Origin: Salinimonas iocasae
GTDB lineage: Bacteria > Pseudomonadota > Gammaproteobacteria > Enterobacterales > Alteromonadaceae
Assembly: GCF_006228385.1 (NCBI RefSeq)
Contig: NZ_CP039852.1
Span: 1,313,501 to 1,377,500 of the forward strand
DNA: 64,000 nt
Direction of reading: 5' to 3'
The position numbers and the translations under genes are program-made. This document shows positions 1-9,211 of this stretch, one piece after another. Each line of letters starts with the position of its first letter. Position 1 is the first letter of the stretch. Under the pieces are notes generated by a model that saw only the letters and a list, made by a program, of their open reading frames with translations, ran no database searches and had not been told where the DNA came from.

Positions 1-399
1 TTCGACCTGAAACTTGAGGATGGTTCCGCAGCAGACAGTACCCGGGTTAATAAAAAGCCCGCAAAGCTGGTGATGGGTGACGGCAGTCTCACACCCAACT
101 TTGAGGCGTGTTTGCTGGGGTTAACAGAAGGCGATAAAAAGTCTTTTACGCTGGCACCGGAAGATGCATTCGGTCAGCCGAACCCTGATAATATCCACCA
201 TATGGATCGAAGCAGGTTCACGCAGGATGTCGAAGAAGGCATGATAATGGCTTTCGCCCAGCCTGACGGCAGTGAGGTGCCCGGCATTATCCGCAGTACA
301 GCGGGTACGTCTGTAACCGTTGACTTCAATCACCCATTGGCTGGCCAGACGGTTATTTTCGACGTTGAAATTCTTTCAGTAGCCGAGCCGAAGGCGTAA
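1..399 (+). CDS. fkpB: FkpB (SlpA) FKBP-type peptidyl-prolyl isomerase, 5' truncated by the window edge
   Basis: The frame is open from base 1 ([12 protein letters not shown]...), so the first codons lie outside the window; the ATG at 70 is internal. The 132 residues present match the body of the FkpB/SlpA branch of FKBP prolyl isomerases, which assist protein folding in the cytoplasm. Seen features are the [14 protein letters not shown] stretch at the edge of the IF insert and the family-typical C-terminal [19 protein letters not shown] block. The stop is followed by a good ribosome site and ispH after 10 bases. In many gammaproteobacteria the order is ileS-lspA-fkpB-ispH, which this edge fits. 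Alternative: SlyD, less likely because there is no His-rich tail and a full slyD is present elsewhere in the window. Confidence 0.93.
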   Translation, partial: FDLKLEDGSAADSTRVNKKPAKLVMGDGSLTPNFEACLLGLTEGDKKSFTLAPEDAFGQPNPDNIHHMDRSRFTQDVEEGMIMAFAQPDGSEVPGIIRSTAGTSVTVDFNHPLAGQTVIFDVEILSVAEPKA

Positions 400-409
400 G
401 GAGCAATAC

Positions 410-1354
410 ATGCAAATTCATTTAGCAAACCCTCGTGGCTTCTGCGCCGGTGTAGACAGGGCAATTACTATTGTCGAACGTGCACTGGAAATGTTCAAGC
501 CACCTATTTATGTTCGACATGAAGTTGTTCACAACAAATTTGTAGTCGACGGATTGCGCGAGCGCGGAGCATTGTTTGTTGATGAACTTCATGAGGTGCC
601 GGATGACAGTATCGTTATTTTTTCCGCCCATGGGGTATCGCAGGCTGTCAGAAACGAAGCAAAAGATCGTGGCTTGAAAGTATTTGATGCCACCTGTCCG
701 CTGGTAACAAAAGTGCATATGGAAGTCACCCGCGCCAGTAAAACAGGCACCGAATGCATTCTTATTGGTCATGCCGGTCACCCGGAAGTCGAAGGTACCA
801 TGGGGCAGTATAATAACCCGGAAGGTGGTATTTACCTGGTAGAGTCAACTGCTGATGTTGATAAGCTGACGGTAAAAGATCCATCACAGCTATACTATTG
901 CAGCCAAACCACATTATCAGTTGATGATACTGCTGATGTGATTGATGCGCTTCGTGCACGCTTTCCCGATATTCAGGGGCCGCGGAAAGACGATATTTGT
1001 TATGCCACTCAGAACAGGCAGGATGCGGTCAGAGAATTGGCCACTGACTGCGAAGTACTGTTAGTCGTTGGTGCGCAAAACAGCTCAAATTCAAATCGCT
1101 TACGCGAACTGGCAGAAAAAGTCGGCGCTCAGGCGTATCTTATTGCCGATGCAGACTGCATCCAGCAATCGTGGCTGGAAGGTATAGAACACATTGGGGT
1201 GACAGCAGGAGCATCAGCACCCGAGGTATTGGTTAAAGGCGTGGTCGACCGTTTACTATCCTGGGGCGCTGTAAAAGCATCCGAGCGTCAGGGCCGGGAA
1301 GAAAATGTTGAGTTTGCGGTGCCTAAAGAGCTGCGCATTAAACAGGTTGTATAA
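410..1354 (+). CDS. ispH: 4-hydroxy-3-methylbut-2-enyl diphosphate reductase IspH (LytB)
   Basis: This is the last enzyme of the non-mevalonate (MEP) isoprenoid pathway, reducing HMBPP to IPP and DMAPP with a 4Fe-4S cluster in the cytosol. At 314 residues it has the normal length. The three cluster cysteines are present at C12 ([12 protein letters not shown]), C96 (DATCPLVTK) and C197 ([11 protein letters not shown]), and the substrate-site residues H41, H74, H124 and E126 ([11 protein letters not shown]) are in place. It starts 10 bases after fkpB with AAGGAG upstream, so the two are probably co-transcribed. Two more enzymes of the same branch, dxs and ispA, occur at 36.5-39.3 kb. No irregularity seen. 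Confidence 0.98.
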   Translation: MQIHLANPRGFCAGVDRAITIVERALEMFKPPIYVRHEVVHNKFVVDGLRERGALFVDELHEVPDDSIVIFSAHGVSQAVRNEAKDRGLKVFDATCPLVTKVHMEVTRASKTGTECILIGHAGHPEVEGTMGQYNNPEGGIYLVESTADVDKLTVKDPSQLYYCSQTTLSVDDTADVIDALRARFPDIQGPRKDDICYATQNRQDAVRELATDCEVLLVVGAQNSSNSNRLRELAEKVGAQAYLIADADCIQQSWLEGIEHIGVTAGASAPEVLVKGVVDRLLSWGAVKASERQGREENVEFAVPKELRIKQVV

Positions 1355-1404
1355 GGTAATTCCAAAACACTTGCTGAAATGTAGAGCCCTGAACTTTATT
1401 TGAC

Positions 1405-1450
1405 TGTCGCAGTTACCGCCACATTGGTACTGCGACATAATGTGTTGTTT
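1405..1450 (+). terminator. Hairpin after ispH, probable terminator
   Basis: The arms TGTCGCAGT(T)ACC and GGTACTGCGACA form a 12-pair stem with one bulged T and an 8-base loop (1405-1437). A T-rich tract (TGTTGTTTT) follows. It lies in the 209-base gap between the convergent ispH and pilin genes. The sequence shows the stem; terminator function is inferred. The rest of the gap shows no convincing gene. Confidence 0.6.
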
Positions 1451-1563
1451 TCCCTGCAAACCAGGGCGCTAAGCCTTTTTGCCACTCAATTTGCCTTTAA
1501 AATTTCATCCAGTCCATTATCCGTAGCTACTTTTTTCCATCATTTTTACGTGGTCAGAAACGA

Positions 1564-2058
1564 CTACTCAGTTTTCTCCGGCAAGGGGGAGATAGAGTGG
1601 GGAAGTGTGTCCGGCCCAACATATAGTTGCGGTTTGTTCACGGTTAAAGACATTTTTACGGGGGCTTTAGCCCCGGCTATAACGGTTAATTCAATTATGG
1701 CGTAGTCGGAATCTCGTACACTGACCTCTTTGATTGAAAATGTGTCTGCCAGGGTGGGTGATGGCGTATCGGCAAGTGTAACGGGAGTTACTGTTAGTGG
1801 ATTCACCGGCAGCCCAAGCGTTTGTTCCGCAATGTTTTTCGCTTCATTGCTCAGCGTCAGATAGTGCGATAAATCTGATGCGTTGAGTCTTGCAGCAAGC
1901 CACATCTGTTTGTCAGTAAGATTATCGTGTGCTGTAGCTCGCTGTACATGAAATTGCCAGCGATAAGTCAGCGACAGCAACGCAGTAGCACAACTGATAA
2001 ATAAGAGGGCAGCAAACACACATTCTATCAGACCCAGACCATGCTCAGACGTCTTCAT
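1564..2058 (-). CDS. Minor pilin/pseudopilin, PilV/GspI (PpdC)-like
   Basis: A 164-residue protein with a short positive leader, a prepilin cleavage site G7|L8 and Glu at mature position +5 (GLGLIECV), followed by a hydrophobic helix ending near residue 30. This is the class III signal cut and methylated by prepilin peptidase PilD. The C-terminal part is poorly conserved and I assign it mainly by position: it is the last gene of a four-gene leftward operon, in the order H-J-K-I seen in E. coli ppdA-ppdB-ygdB-ppdC. Its start overlaps the previous gene by 4 bases. Likely role: priming or tip subunit of a type IV pilus. Exact subunit identity (PilV or PpdC) is uncertain. Confidence 0.72.
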   Translation of the reverse strand: MKTSEHGLGLIECVFAALLFISCATALLSLTYRWQFHVQRATAHDNLTDKQMWLAARLNASDLSHYLTLSNEAKNIAEQTLGLPVNPLTVTPVTLADTPSPTLADTFSIKEVSVRDSDYAIIELTVIAGAKAPVKMSLTVNKPQLYVGPDTLPHSISPLPEKTE

Positions 2059-2960
2059 TCAAAATCTCTCCAACTACCCGGAACCCGATGATGCAGCTGA
2101 AGCGAGGGGTGGGCGCGTAATTTCGTCAATATGTCGGGATGATAAATCACGTTTACATGGGAAACCGGCGACAACTTGTGGTCAATAAGTATCGCCCCGT
2201 ATATAGCCGAAGTATCGGGCACGCTGATTCGACTTAAATCGTTCTTAGTGACAGCAGACTGATACAGAATCCCCCAGAACTGACTATTGTCCTGCATTGA
2301 AAAATTACTTTGTCGGACAATAAGCAATACCGGATGAGCCGGGCTGCCTACCACCTGTCCCTTCGAAATAGTGCACGTAGTTTCAACAACAAAAGCACCC
2401 TGAGAATATTTATCGAGCATTGCACAATCGGCGATTGGCTCAGGTAAAGTGGTTACCGCATCCGGTGCGCTCAAAAACCATGTTTTCATGTCGTTGGAGT
2501 AAGCAGATAATATCGAAGGTGTGACCGGAAGCGAGTTACTCATGATATTTGCAGCTGCCGGTAATGTCCGGGCACTGACAACTGCGGCAGACGGAAGTTG
2601 TTTTATCCAGGGGTATAGGATGTAACTGGCTGCGGTTTTAACATACTTATTGGCTGGATGAAAAACAGAGACACTTGTGACAAGTATATCCGCCTGATCT
2701 ACCGTGAACTTCTCTTGTCCCGTGATGTAAGATGCAACATCAAGGGGCAGTTCGTTAGCATCATGACCGGACTGTTTGAGTAACCGGCTGACATTGTTAA
2801 GATGGTTAACTGAATCTAAACGTGATTCGAGGTGTTTTCTTAAGCCCAGAGATTGTTTGCTATTTACTGAAATGAGGTGTGTAGCAAACACTGCGCAGCC
2901 CGCACAGATAACCATTATCACCAGAAGTGGTATAAGCACACTGCCTTTATAACGTCCCAC
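2055..2960 (-). CDS. PilX/GspK-type (YgdB-like) minor pseudopilin
   Basis: A 301-residue protein starting with the short basic leader MGRYKG and a long hydrophobic segment (SVLIPLLVIMVICAGCAVF). Cleavage after G6 would leave Pro, not Glu, at +5. Lack of Glu+5 is the hallmark of the PilX/GspK class, which sits at the pilus or pseudopilus tip. It is longer than most minor pilins, as expected for the K class. It follows the PilW-like gene after one base and overlaps the next gene by 4 bases, so translation is probably coupled. Beyond the N-terminus I recognise no domain; the family call rests on the leader, size and operon position. Confidence 0.68.
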   Translation of the reverse strand: MGRYKGSVLIPLLVIMVICAGCAVFATHLISVNSKQSLGLRKHLESRLDSVNHLNNVSRLLKQSGHDANELPLDVASYITGQEKFTVDQADILVTSVSVFHPANKYVKTAASYILYPWIKQLPSAAVVSARTLPAAANIMSNSLPVTPSILSAYSNDMKTWFLSAPDAVTTLPEPIADCAMLDKYSQGAFVVETTCTISKGQVVGSPAHPVLLIVRQSNFSMQDNSQFWGILYQSAVTKNDLSRISVPDTSAIYGAILIDHKLSPVSHVNVIYHPDILTKLRAHPSLQLHHRVPGSWRDFE

Positions 2961-2961
2961 G

Positions 2962-3567
2962 CTAATTATTCCTCACAACCACAGGCCAGTGTATTTGACT
3001 GTTTACATCGGGGGCCCTCGTCAGCTCAGCGCTGATTTCAAGCGACAGAAGTGCGCCGACACCACTACTCTGTATACCTTTGATGTGAAATTTGTTGACT
3101 CTGAGATAGGTAGAATCGGTAACATCCTCCCAACCAGTCTGGCTACAATCTTTAGCGCCGACCCTGGACTCAATAGCACCGTTATTAAGCCTGAAGCCGA
3201 GAAACTCTGAACGAGGCAGCTCATCGAGTTGGCCATTATGATTTTTGTCATAATGAAACAGTATACAGCTACCCTCGAGGTGGCCTGTAGACATGCCTAA
3301 TGAGAAGGCCGGATAAAATGGAGAGCTGGTGCGCGGCAAGCCGCTGATAAAGCGGTGTTCGGCCTTGCCATCGTACCCGGCGCGTCTGAGCTCAGCTGAA
3401 ATTAATAGACCGACCCGTTTGATATGGTTTTGCAGTTCAAGTTGCTGTGAGACTATCAGTTGCTTCTGGGACAGGTTCATAGCGAACGTTGCACCCGCTC
3501 CCAACAGCGAAACCCCAATACTCATCGATATCAATAAACTGGTAAGTGTGTAGCCGTAATTCAGCAT
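2962..3567 (-). CDS. PilW/GspJ (PpdB)-like minor pilin
   Basis: A 201-residue protein with the leader MLNYG and a hydrophobic stretch (YTLTSLLISMSIGVSLLGAG) typical of type IV pilins. Cleavage after G5 puts Ser at +5, where most pilins have Glu. The following text (LQNHIKRVGLLISAELRRAGYDG) is characteristic of PilW-type proteins, which keep a conserved ELRRAGY-like motif after the helix. Its start overlaps the FimT-like gene by 7 bases, and the PilX-like gene follows directly. Probable inner-membrane pseudopilin contributing to the initiating tip complex. The Ser+5 is unusual but occurs in this subgroup; I cannot test its processing. Confidence 0.75.
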   Translation of the reverse strand: MLNYGYTLTSLLISMSIGVSLLGAGATFAMNLSQKQLIVSQQLELQNHIKRVGLLISAELRRAGYDGKAEHRFISGLPRTSSPFYPAFSLGMSTGHLEGSCILFHYDKNHNGQLDELPRSEFLGFRLNNGAIESRVGAKDCSQTGWEDVTDSTYLRVNKFHIKGIQSSGVGALLSLEISAELTRAPDVNSQIHWPVVVRNN

Positions 3568-4082
3568 AACGGCACACCGGCTATACTTTTGCCTGCTACA
3601 CAGGTTCGGATACGCCCCAGCCGACTAACAATCAGCTTAATGCGAAAATCGTTAGTACGCATAACTAATGAACCGGCCATGCCATCAGGAAGCCCGGTTG
3701 AGGGGGCAAATCGAATGTAGGAGCGTGAAAAGCTTTTGGACTCAACTTTTACAGGTTTATCGATGCGTAGCTGCTTACTTATCTGTGCAGGTGAGCAGAC
3801 TTCCTGAATTATACACTCGATATCAGTAGTTACTATGACCCGAGCACTATGTGGGCCATTGAGCATGACAAATATAGGCCTGTTTTGCGTCACAGCCTGC
3901 CGTTGCGCCTGGTGAAGTAACAGACTAAGCTCGCCAGCCGCGTTTTTTAATTTGGTTTGTTGGTACCAGTTGATATAGGATGGCGGGGCATTGATTAACA
4001 GTATCGCAACAATCGCGATACTGATAAGTAATTCTATCAGTGAAAACCCACTCTTGTATTCAAATCTGCTTTTGCGCACCAT
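3561..4082 (-). CDS. FimT/GspH (PpdA)-like minor pilin
   Basis: A 173-residue protein with a textbook class III signal: leader MVRKSRFEYKSG, cleavage at G12|F13 and Glu at +5 (FSLIELLISIAIVAILL). The region KNAAGELSLLLHQAQRQAVTQNRPI matches the FimT/GspH family, whose members include minor pilins and, in some naturally competent bacteria, DNA-binding pilin components. It is the first gene of the leftward four-gene pilin operon and is divergent from the PilE-like gene, with 84 bases between their starts. A cysteine near the C-terminus (VPLC) and others (C-I-I-Q-E-V-C) could form a disulfide loop. Confidence 0.82.
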   Translation of the reverse strand: MVRKSRFEYKSGFSLIELLISIAIVAILLINAPPSYINWYQQTKLKNAAGELSLLLHQAQRQAVTQNRPIFVMLNGPHSARVIVTTDIECIIQEVCSPAQISKQLRIDKPVKVESKSFSRSYIRFAPSTGLPDGMAGSLVMRTNDFRIKLIVSRLGRIRTCVAGKSIAGVPLC

Positions 4083-4166
4083 GTCCCTGCAATTAATGTG
4101 ATGACATTAGCGCATAGTAGAAGATTAACGAAACTGGGTAAGCTGTACGTTAGATAGGTATTCAAT

Positions 4167-4532
4167 ATGGGTAAGCACACAGGCCTTACCACAACAGACT
4201 CGATGATCGCATTAGCCCTGACAGGGCTTCTGGCTGCGCTATGTATTCCGGCGTATAACTATTTTTCAAATGAAAGCGAATTGGCCGTTATTCAGGCTCG
4301 GTTGATGGAGCTGCAAAATGAACAGCAAGCATACCGATTAAGACATGACATGTATCAGAACATAGATAGCGTATATGAAATTGAGAGCGGTGTTGAATAC
4401 GAAATCAAAACTAAAGATGTAACCGAGAATTCTTTTAGTCTGATCGCTACCAATGAAGATGCACAATCTGGATGTCAGACCTTATCAATCGACGATAAGT
4501 TTAATAAGTTACCGGAAAAGTGCTGGCGATAA
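4167..4532 (+). CDS. PilE-like minor type IV pilin with Asp at +5
   Basis: A 121-residue protein with leader MGKHTG, cleavage expected after G6, then LTTTDSMIALALTGLLAALCIPAYNYF. The helix ends in the IPAYNYF motif shared with PilE/PilA pilins. The mature position +5 holds Asp in place of Glu, and +2 to +4 are all Thr, so the usual FTLIE start is replaced. Two cysteines at the C-terminus (CQTLSIDDKFNKLPEKCW) could form the D-loop disulfide of PilE-like minor pilins. It is divergent from the other four pilin genes and stands alone on this strand. No pilY1 adhesin gene lies between, unlike the Pseudomonas pilY1-pilE arrangement. Confidence 0.75.
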   Translation: MGKHTGLTTTDSMIALALTGLLAALCIPAYNYFSNESELAVIQARLMELQNEQQAYRLRHDMYQNIDSVYEIESGVEYEIKTKDVTENSFSLIATNEDAQSGCQTLSIDDKFNKLPEKCWR

Positions 4533-4712
4533 GTATTCTCCTCTTGATTCATTTACTCGGTTATCTTCAGCTTCACCTCTAAACCCTCTTTATTGTCGCC
4601 GCCTGGTTGTAGAACTTAGCAATGAAATTCTGTCTGGCAAGATATGCTGACAGCGAATTTCGGATAGCGTACACTAATTACTATCGCTAAAACCGATCAA
4701 CGTGGAATACAG

Positions 4713-5890
<1,178 letters not shown>

Positions 5891-5894
5891 TAAT

Positions 5895-5926
5895 AAAAAA
5901 GGGCGTTAAAACGCCCTTTTTTATTC
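5895..5926. terminator. Bidirectional rho-independent terminator between glnB and slyD
   Basis: A GC-rich core (GGGCGTT/AACGCCC) is flanked by A6 on one side and T6 on the other, so the hairpin can end transcription of both convergent genes. It begins 4 bases after the glnB stop and ends 11 bases before the slyD stop. Confidence 0.92.
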
Positions 5927-5937
5927 TTTTAAACCTA

Positions 5938-6420
5938 TTAGTGATCGTTGCCACTACCCGGACCATGGGCGTGGCCATGTTCAATTTCTTCCTGAGTAGG
6001 TTCACGAACTTCTACCACTTCAACTTCAAACTTCAGCGGTACGCCGGCAAGAGGATGGTTTCCATCAACCACTACATGGTCTTCGGCTACATCGATAATC
6101 ATAACAGATTGCTCACCCTGCTCAGTGGTGGCTCTGAATGACATACCGACTTCAACATCCATACCATCAAACATATCTTTTGGTACCTGTTGTACCAACT
6201 CGTCCATGCGCTGGCCGTAAGCTTGCTCTGGCGCGATATCAACTTCAAACTTTTCGCCTTGCTCTTTATTTTGCAAAGCATCTTCTAACCCTTCAATTAA
6301 GAAGCGCTTACCCAGCATAACCGTTAAAGGCTGTTTGCCTTCAGAAGAATCAAGCTGTGTGCCGTCTTCTGCTGATACAGTGTAGTGGATAGATACTACG
6401 CTCTCGGGTGTAATTGTCAT
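5938..6420 (-). CDS. slyD: SlyD-type FKBP peptidyl-prolyl isomerase / metallochaperone
   Basis: A 160-residue cytoplasmic prolyl cis-trans isomerase of the SlyD branch of FKBPs. The FKBP core (VSIHYTVSAEDGTQLDSS...GKRFLIEGLEDAL) is interrupted by the chaperone-like IF domain around residues 65-130, and the core closes with DGNHPLAGVPLKFEVEVVEV. The C-terminal tail HGHAHGPGSGNDH is short but His-containing, a reduced version of the nickel-binding tail of E. coli SlyD, so metal delivery to hydrogenase is possible but not evident. It is monocistronic as far as can be seen, between the shared terminator and ygfZ. Confidence 0.93.
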   Translation of the reverse strand: MTITPESVVSIHYTVSAEDGTQLDSSEGKQPLTVMLGKRFLIEGLEDALQNKEQGEKFEVDIAPEQAYGQRMDELVQQVPKDMFDGMDVEVGMSFRATTEQGEQSVMIIDVAEDHVVVDGNHPLAGVPLKFEVEVVEVREPTQEEIEHGHAHGPGSGNDH

Positions 6421-6480
6421 AAATATACCTAATCAATTTTTTGACAGCTCAGCTGCCGTGAATTTTGCGCGTTCACCCGA

Positions 6481-7476
6481 TTAGGAGCGGCCACGCACGT
6501 TATTTGTTTCCTGTTCGACAGAATAAGGTAAAGGCTGGCACGAGAACGTTGGCGAACTTGTATCCTTAATTCTGAATACATCCTGCTCGCTGGTATCGTT
6601 GTTCAGCACAGCCATCAGCCAGGTCTCATGACCCAGTTTAGCGCACCGGATAATTGCACCGCCACGACGCCAATTTTCGCCAAGTTGCTTCTCAAGCATC
6701 GCATCAGGTTCCACAGACAGGGATGCAGGTACGCAAAAAACGTAAGCGGCGCGCTTATTCTTGCCCAGATACCGGGTGCGGGCGACCACTTCCTGCCCCA
6801 TATAACAGCCTTTGCCAAAATCAATCGCATCCAGTGCCTGAACATTCATCATCTGCGGAACGAATTCATTAACATTATCATGAGCAACATCAGGGATACC
6901 CGCCTGAATTTGCAGGGCTTCGCTGACATTCTCGTCATAATGTGTGATTCCGGCGTTTGATAATGTTTCATCCAGCGATGCTGCAGCCTCGTTGCTTAAC
7001 AACAGGTGATAAATACCACTGCCGAAATCTGTTAAAACAGCGGCTCCATGCTCATTATCCACACAGTTTAACGAAGACGAGGGGACGGTATCAAACCTGT
7101 CTGCAATCCATTGTTCAACGGCCTGACCGCGAGCAATATACTGCCGGAACTGATCGCTGCTATCGACAATGTCAGTTTTTGAAAACACACCATACTTATT
7201 CAGCTGCGCCAGCGTCATTGCCAGTGATGACTTGTTAAGTGACAAGGCAACACTATCTTGCATACGCAGAACCAGCGGGAGTGACCAGGCCTTACCTTTG
7301 AAGTCGCAATGCGCTGCTCGTCTGGCCCGGGTGGCTGGCAATGATGGAATATCAATGGTCAGTTGCCCCTGCAAAAAGGTATCGCTGTCCGGTCCGCTGA
7401 GAGTAATGAGCCCGGACTGGCTTAACTCACAGTAAAAATCAGTCTCTAGATCGCCGATTGTTGCCGGTAAAGTCAT
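6481..7476 (-). CDS. ygfZ: tRNA-modifying, folate-binding protein YgfZ
   Basis: A 331-residue member of the YgfZ/GcvT-like family, folate-dependent proteins that help keep certain Fe-S enzymes active (for example the MiaB methylthiolation step on tRNA). The diagnostic motif K-G-C-Y-x-G-Q-E is present (GKGCYMGQEVVART, with C224), and the N-terminal GPDSDTFLQGQLTIDI is a typical tetrahydrofolate-site segment. It is divergent from sdhE-ygfX, as in E. coli, so the two units share a 157-base promoter region. Length is in the family range and no key residue is missing. Confidence 0.95.
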   Translation of the reverse strand: MTLPATIGDLETDFYCELSQSGLITLSGPDSDTFLQGQLTIDIPSLPATRARRAAHCDFKGKAWSLPLVLRMQDSVALSLNKSSLAMTLAQLNKYGVFSKTDIVDSSDQFRQYIARGQAVEQWIADRFDTVPSSSLNCVDNEHGAAVLTDFGSGIYHLLLSNEAAASLDETLSNAGITHYDENVSEALQIQAGIPDVAHDNVNEFVPQMMNVQALDAIDFGKGCYMGQEVVARTRYLGKNKRAAYVFCVPASLSVEPDAMLEKQLGENWRRGGAIIRCAKLGHETWLMAVLNNDTSEQDVFRIKDTSSPTFSCQPLPYSVEQETNNVRGRS

Positions 7477-7591
7477 AGCTACCCTGTATTCATTAAATCT
7501 GATGAGAAATAAGGTTGGGCCTGAATTACAATTCCCAAGGGTAAATCTCTTAAAATCAGTAAAAAGGTCAGTGCTTCGGGCTAATTCACCA

Positions 7592-7600
7592 TGTTATGAT
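7592..7600 (+). promoter_or_regulatory. Extended -10 promoter candidate for sdhE
   Basis: TGtTATGAT forms an extended -10 box about 34 bases before the sdhE ATG. The -35 region is poor, as is common with extended -10 promoters. Sequence match only. Confidence 0.4.
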
Positions 7601-7633
7601 ATGCGCCAGCATTTAATCAGTTACTGGTAGTTT

Positions 7634-7885
7634 ATGTTTTCACCTAAAAGATATGCCCGACTTAAATGGGCTTGCCGCCGTGGCATGCTCGAACTGGACG
7701 TATTGTTTCTGCCTTTTGTTGAAACCGGGTTTCACGATCTGAGTGAGGATGAGCAGGAAACATTTGAAAAGCTGCTTACCTGTGATGATCCGGATTTGTT
7801 CGCCTGGTTTATGGGCCATCAGTCATGTCCTGAGCCGGAACTGGCGCGCATGGTTGAGCACATTCTGGGCCGTGTCAAAGTATAA
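7634..7885 (+). CDS. sdhE: Succinate dehydrogenase flavinylation factor SdhE (YgfY)
   Basis: A small (83-residue) soluble factor that promotes covalent attachment of FAD to the flavoprotein subunits of succinate dehydrogenase and fumarate reductase. The signature RGMLELD (residues 16-22) is intact; the E. coli protein carries RGMRELD at the same place. The acidic tail (PEPELARMVEHILGRV) is also family-like. It overlaps the next gene, ygfX, by 14 bases, and the pair is divergent from ygfZ exactly as in enterobacteria. No sdh genes are in the window. Confidence 0.96.
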   Translation: MFSPKRYARLKWACRRGMLELDVLFLPFVETGFHDLSEDEQETFEKLLTCDDPDLFAWFMGHQSCPEPELARMVEHILGRVKV

Positions 7886-8348
7886 ATTACAAACCAGACG
7901 TGGGCACCTGCGGCGTCTTCGACCCGTTGTGCTTGCAGGTTTGGCACTACTCATTCTGGGCAGTGTCAGTGATATGTTCTGGTCATATTTCAGCAGTACT
8001 GCGCCTGTTATTTTCACCACCCTGATTATTCTCACTGCTGCGTTTTTTTATCTTTTTAGTGGCGCCAGTCGTAGCACAGAGCAAACATTGCCAGCGTTTA
8101 TTTTATTCGATGATACCGGTAAATGGTATCAGGGCTCACAGGAAGCCCTGCTAACTGACCAGCCGCCCTGGCAATTAACGCGGCAGGCCAGAGTGACCCC
8201 CTGGGGTGTTTTTCTGAATTTTATCGATGCTGACGGTCAGCATCATAATCAATGGATTCTTCACGATGAGCTGCCTGAACGGGACTATCGTCGACTGGTA
8301 CGAACCATTGGCTTAATCACGCAGCACCAGCCGGATTTTCAATTATGA
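7872..8348 (+). CDS. ygfX: YgfX (CptA)-like inner-membrane protein
   Basis: I place the start at the GTG at 7872, giving 158 residues; the frame stays open further upstream but that part only overlaps sdhE in another frame. The protein has two adjacent hydrophobic segments (VVLAGLALLILGSV and IFTTLIILTAAFFYLF) followed by a soluble part with the W...W and LPERDYRRLVRTI pattern seen in E. coli YgfX, a membrane protein reported to act as a cell-division inhibitor paired with SdhE. The overlap with sdhE by 14 bases supports translational coupling. The toxin role is known only for E. coli; here it is inferred. Confidence 0.82.
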   Translation: MSKYKLQTRRGHLRRLRPVVLAGLALLILGSVSDMFWSYFSSTAPVIFTTLIILTAAFFYLFSGASRSTEQTLPAFILFDDTGKWYQGSQEALLTDQPPWQLTRQARVTPWGVFLNFIDADGQHHNQWILHDELPERDYRRLVRTIGLITQHQPDFQL

Positions 8349-9211
8349 GCTTCTTAAAAGTTGTTACCTCAGCGATTCTTCAGCGCGCTGATCGCGCTCG
8401 TCTGACCCAGTTTAAACCGCCCGCATTGCCCAGCTGTGAATATTCGCAGGAACATCAGATTAGTAAACGCCATTACCAGCACTACTGTCAGCAAATCGGC
8501 TGGGGAGACCAGGGCACGCTTCATCCCTGCTATATTCAGATGATAAGCACGCCGTTACAGATAAAATGTCTGACAACACCTAACAGTCCGTTTCCGCTAA
8601 TGGGGCTGGTTCATAAAGCTAATAAAGTTGAACAGTCCGGCATACTGGATGTCGAGAGTCCTTTCACTATTTATGCAAGCTACGCAGCGATCAGAGCGCA
8701 TGCGCGTGGCTGGGAATTTGATATCGTTGTGACAGCCAGACAGCAGCGGCAGCAGGTGTACAAAGCGGTGGCAACCTATCTGGTAAAAGCTAAAGCCCCC
8801 CACGTTGAACCTAAAAAAAGAAAATCAGAGCGTCAGACATTCTCGCTGCCTGATGAAGCAACCAAACAAGCCGACTTCTCTGCCGGGGCTGCTCAGGGGC
8901 GCCAATATGCGCGTATTTCCGGCGATTACAATCCTATACACCTGAGTCATTCAACTGCCGCTATCTTCGGCTTCAAGCGCGCCATTGCACATGGCATGTG
9001 GACGCTGGCCCGCACGGTAAGCGAATGTGCTAATCTGCCTAATGAACCAACCGGATTACAGGTGGATGCATCATTTTTACGCCCGGTAACGCTGCCATCA
9101 TCGGTTAGCTGCTATCTTATTGAACGTAGCGATGAGAAACACTTTTATGTAGTCAGCCAGAAAAAGGATACGCCACATCTGACCGGGCGCATCCAGGTGA
9201 AGGAAGACTAA
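8345..9211 (+). CDS. MaoC-like hot-dog dehydratase domain protein
   Basis: A 288-residue protein whose C-terminal half (about residues 165-285) is a MaoC-type hot-dog fold with the hydratase signature [23 protein letters not shown]...AIAHGMW, including the Asp and His that act in R-specific enoyl-CoA hydratases. The N-terminal half shows a weaker hot-dog-like pattern ([21 protein letters not shown]...FDIVVTARQ), so this may be a double hot-dog protein. The substrate is probably an acyl-CoA or acyl-ACP, but it cannot be named. The start overlaps ygfX by 4 bases (ATGA) and the end overlaps the convergent nadB by 4 bases. Confidence 0.8.
   Translation: MSFLKVVTSAILQRADRARLTQFKPPALPSCEYSQEHQISKRHYQHYCQQIGWGDQGTLHPCYIQMISTPLQIKCLTTPNSPFPLMGLVHKANKVEQSGILDVESPFTIYASYAAIRAHARGWEFDIVVTARQQRQQVYKAVATYLVKAKAPHVEPKKRKSERQTFSLPDEATKQADFSAGAAQGRQYARISGDYNPIHLSHSTAAIFGFKRAIAHGMWTLARTVSECANLPNEPTGLQVDASFLRPVTLPSSVSCYLIERSDEKHFYVVSQKKDTPHLTGRIQVKED

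Noticed and set aside
1400..1705. Plus-strand open frame of about 100 codons after ispH
   Set aside because: It runs into the 3' end of the PilV-like gene on the other strand, has no ribosome site and includes the hairpin; the peptide has no family-like features.
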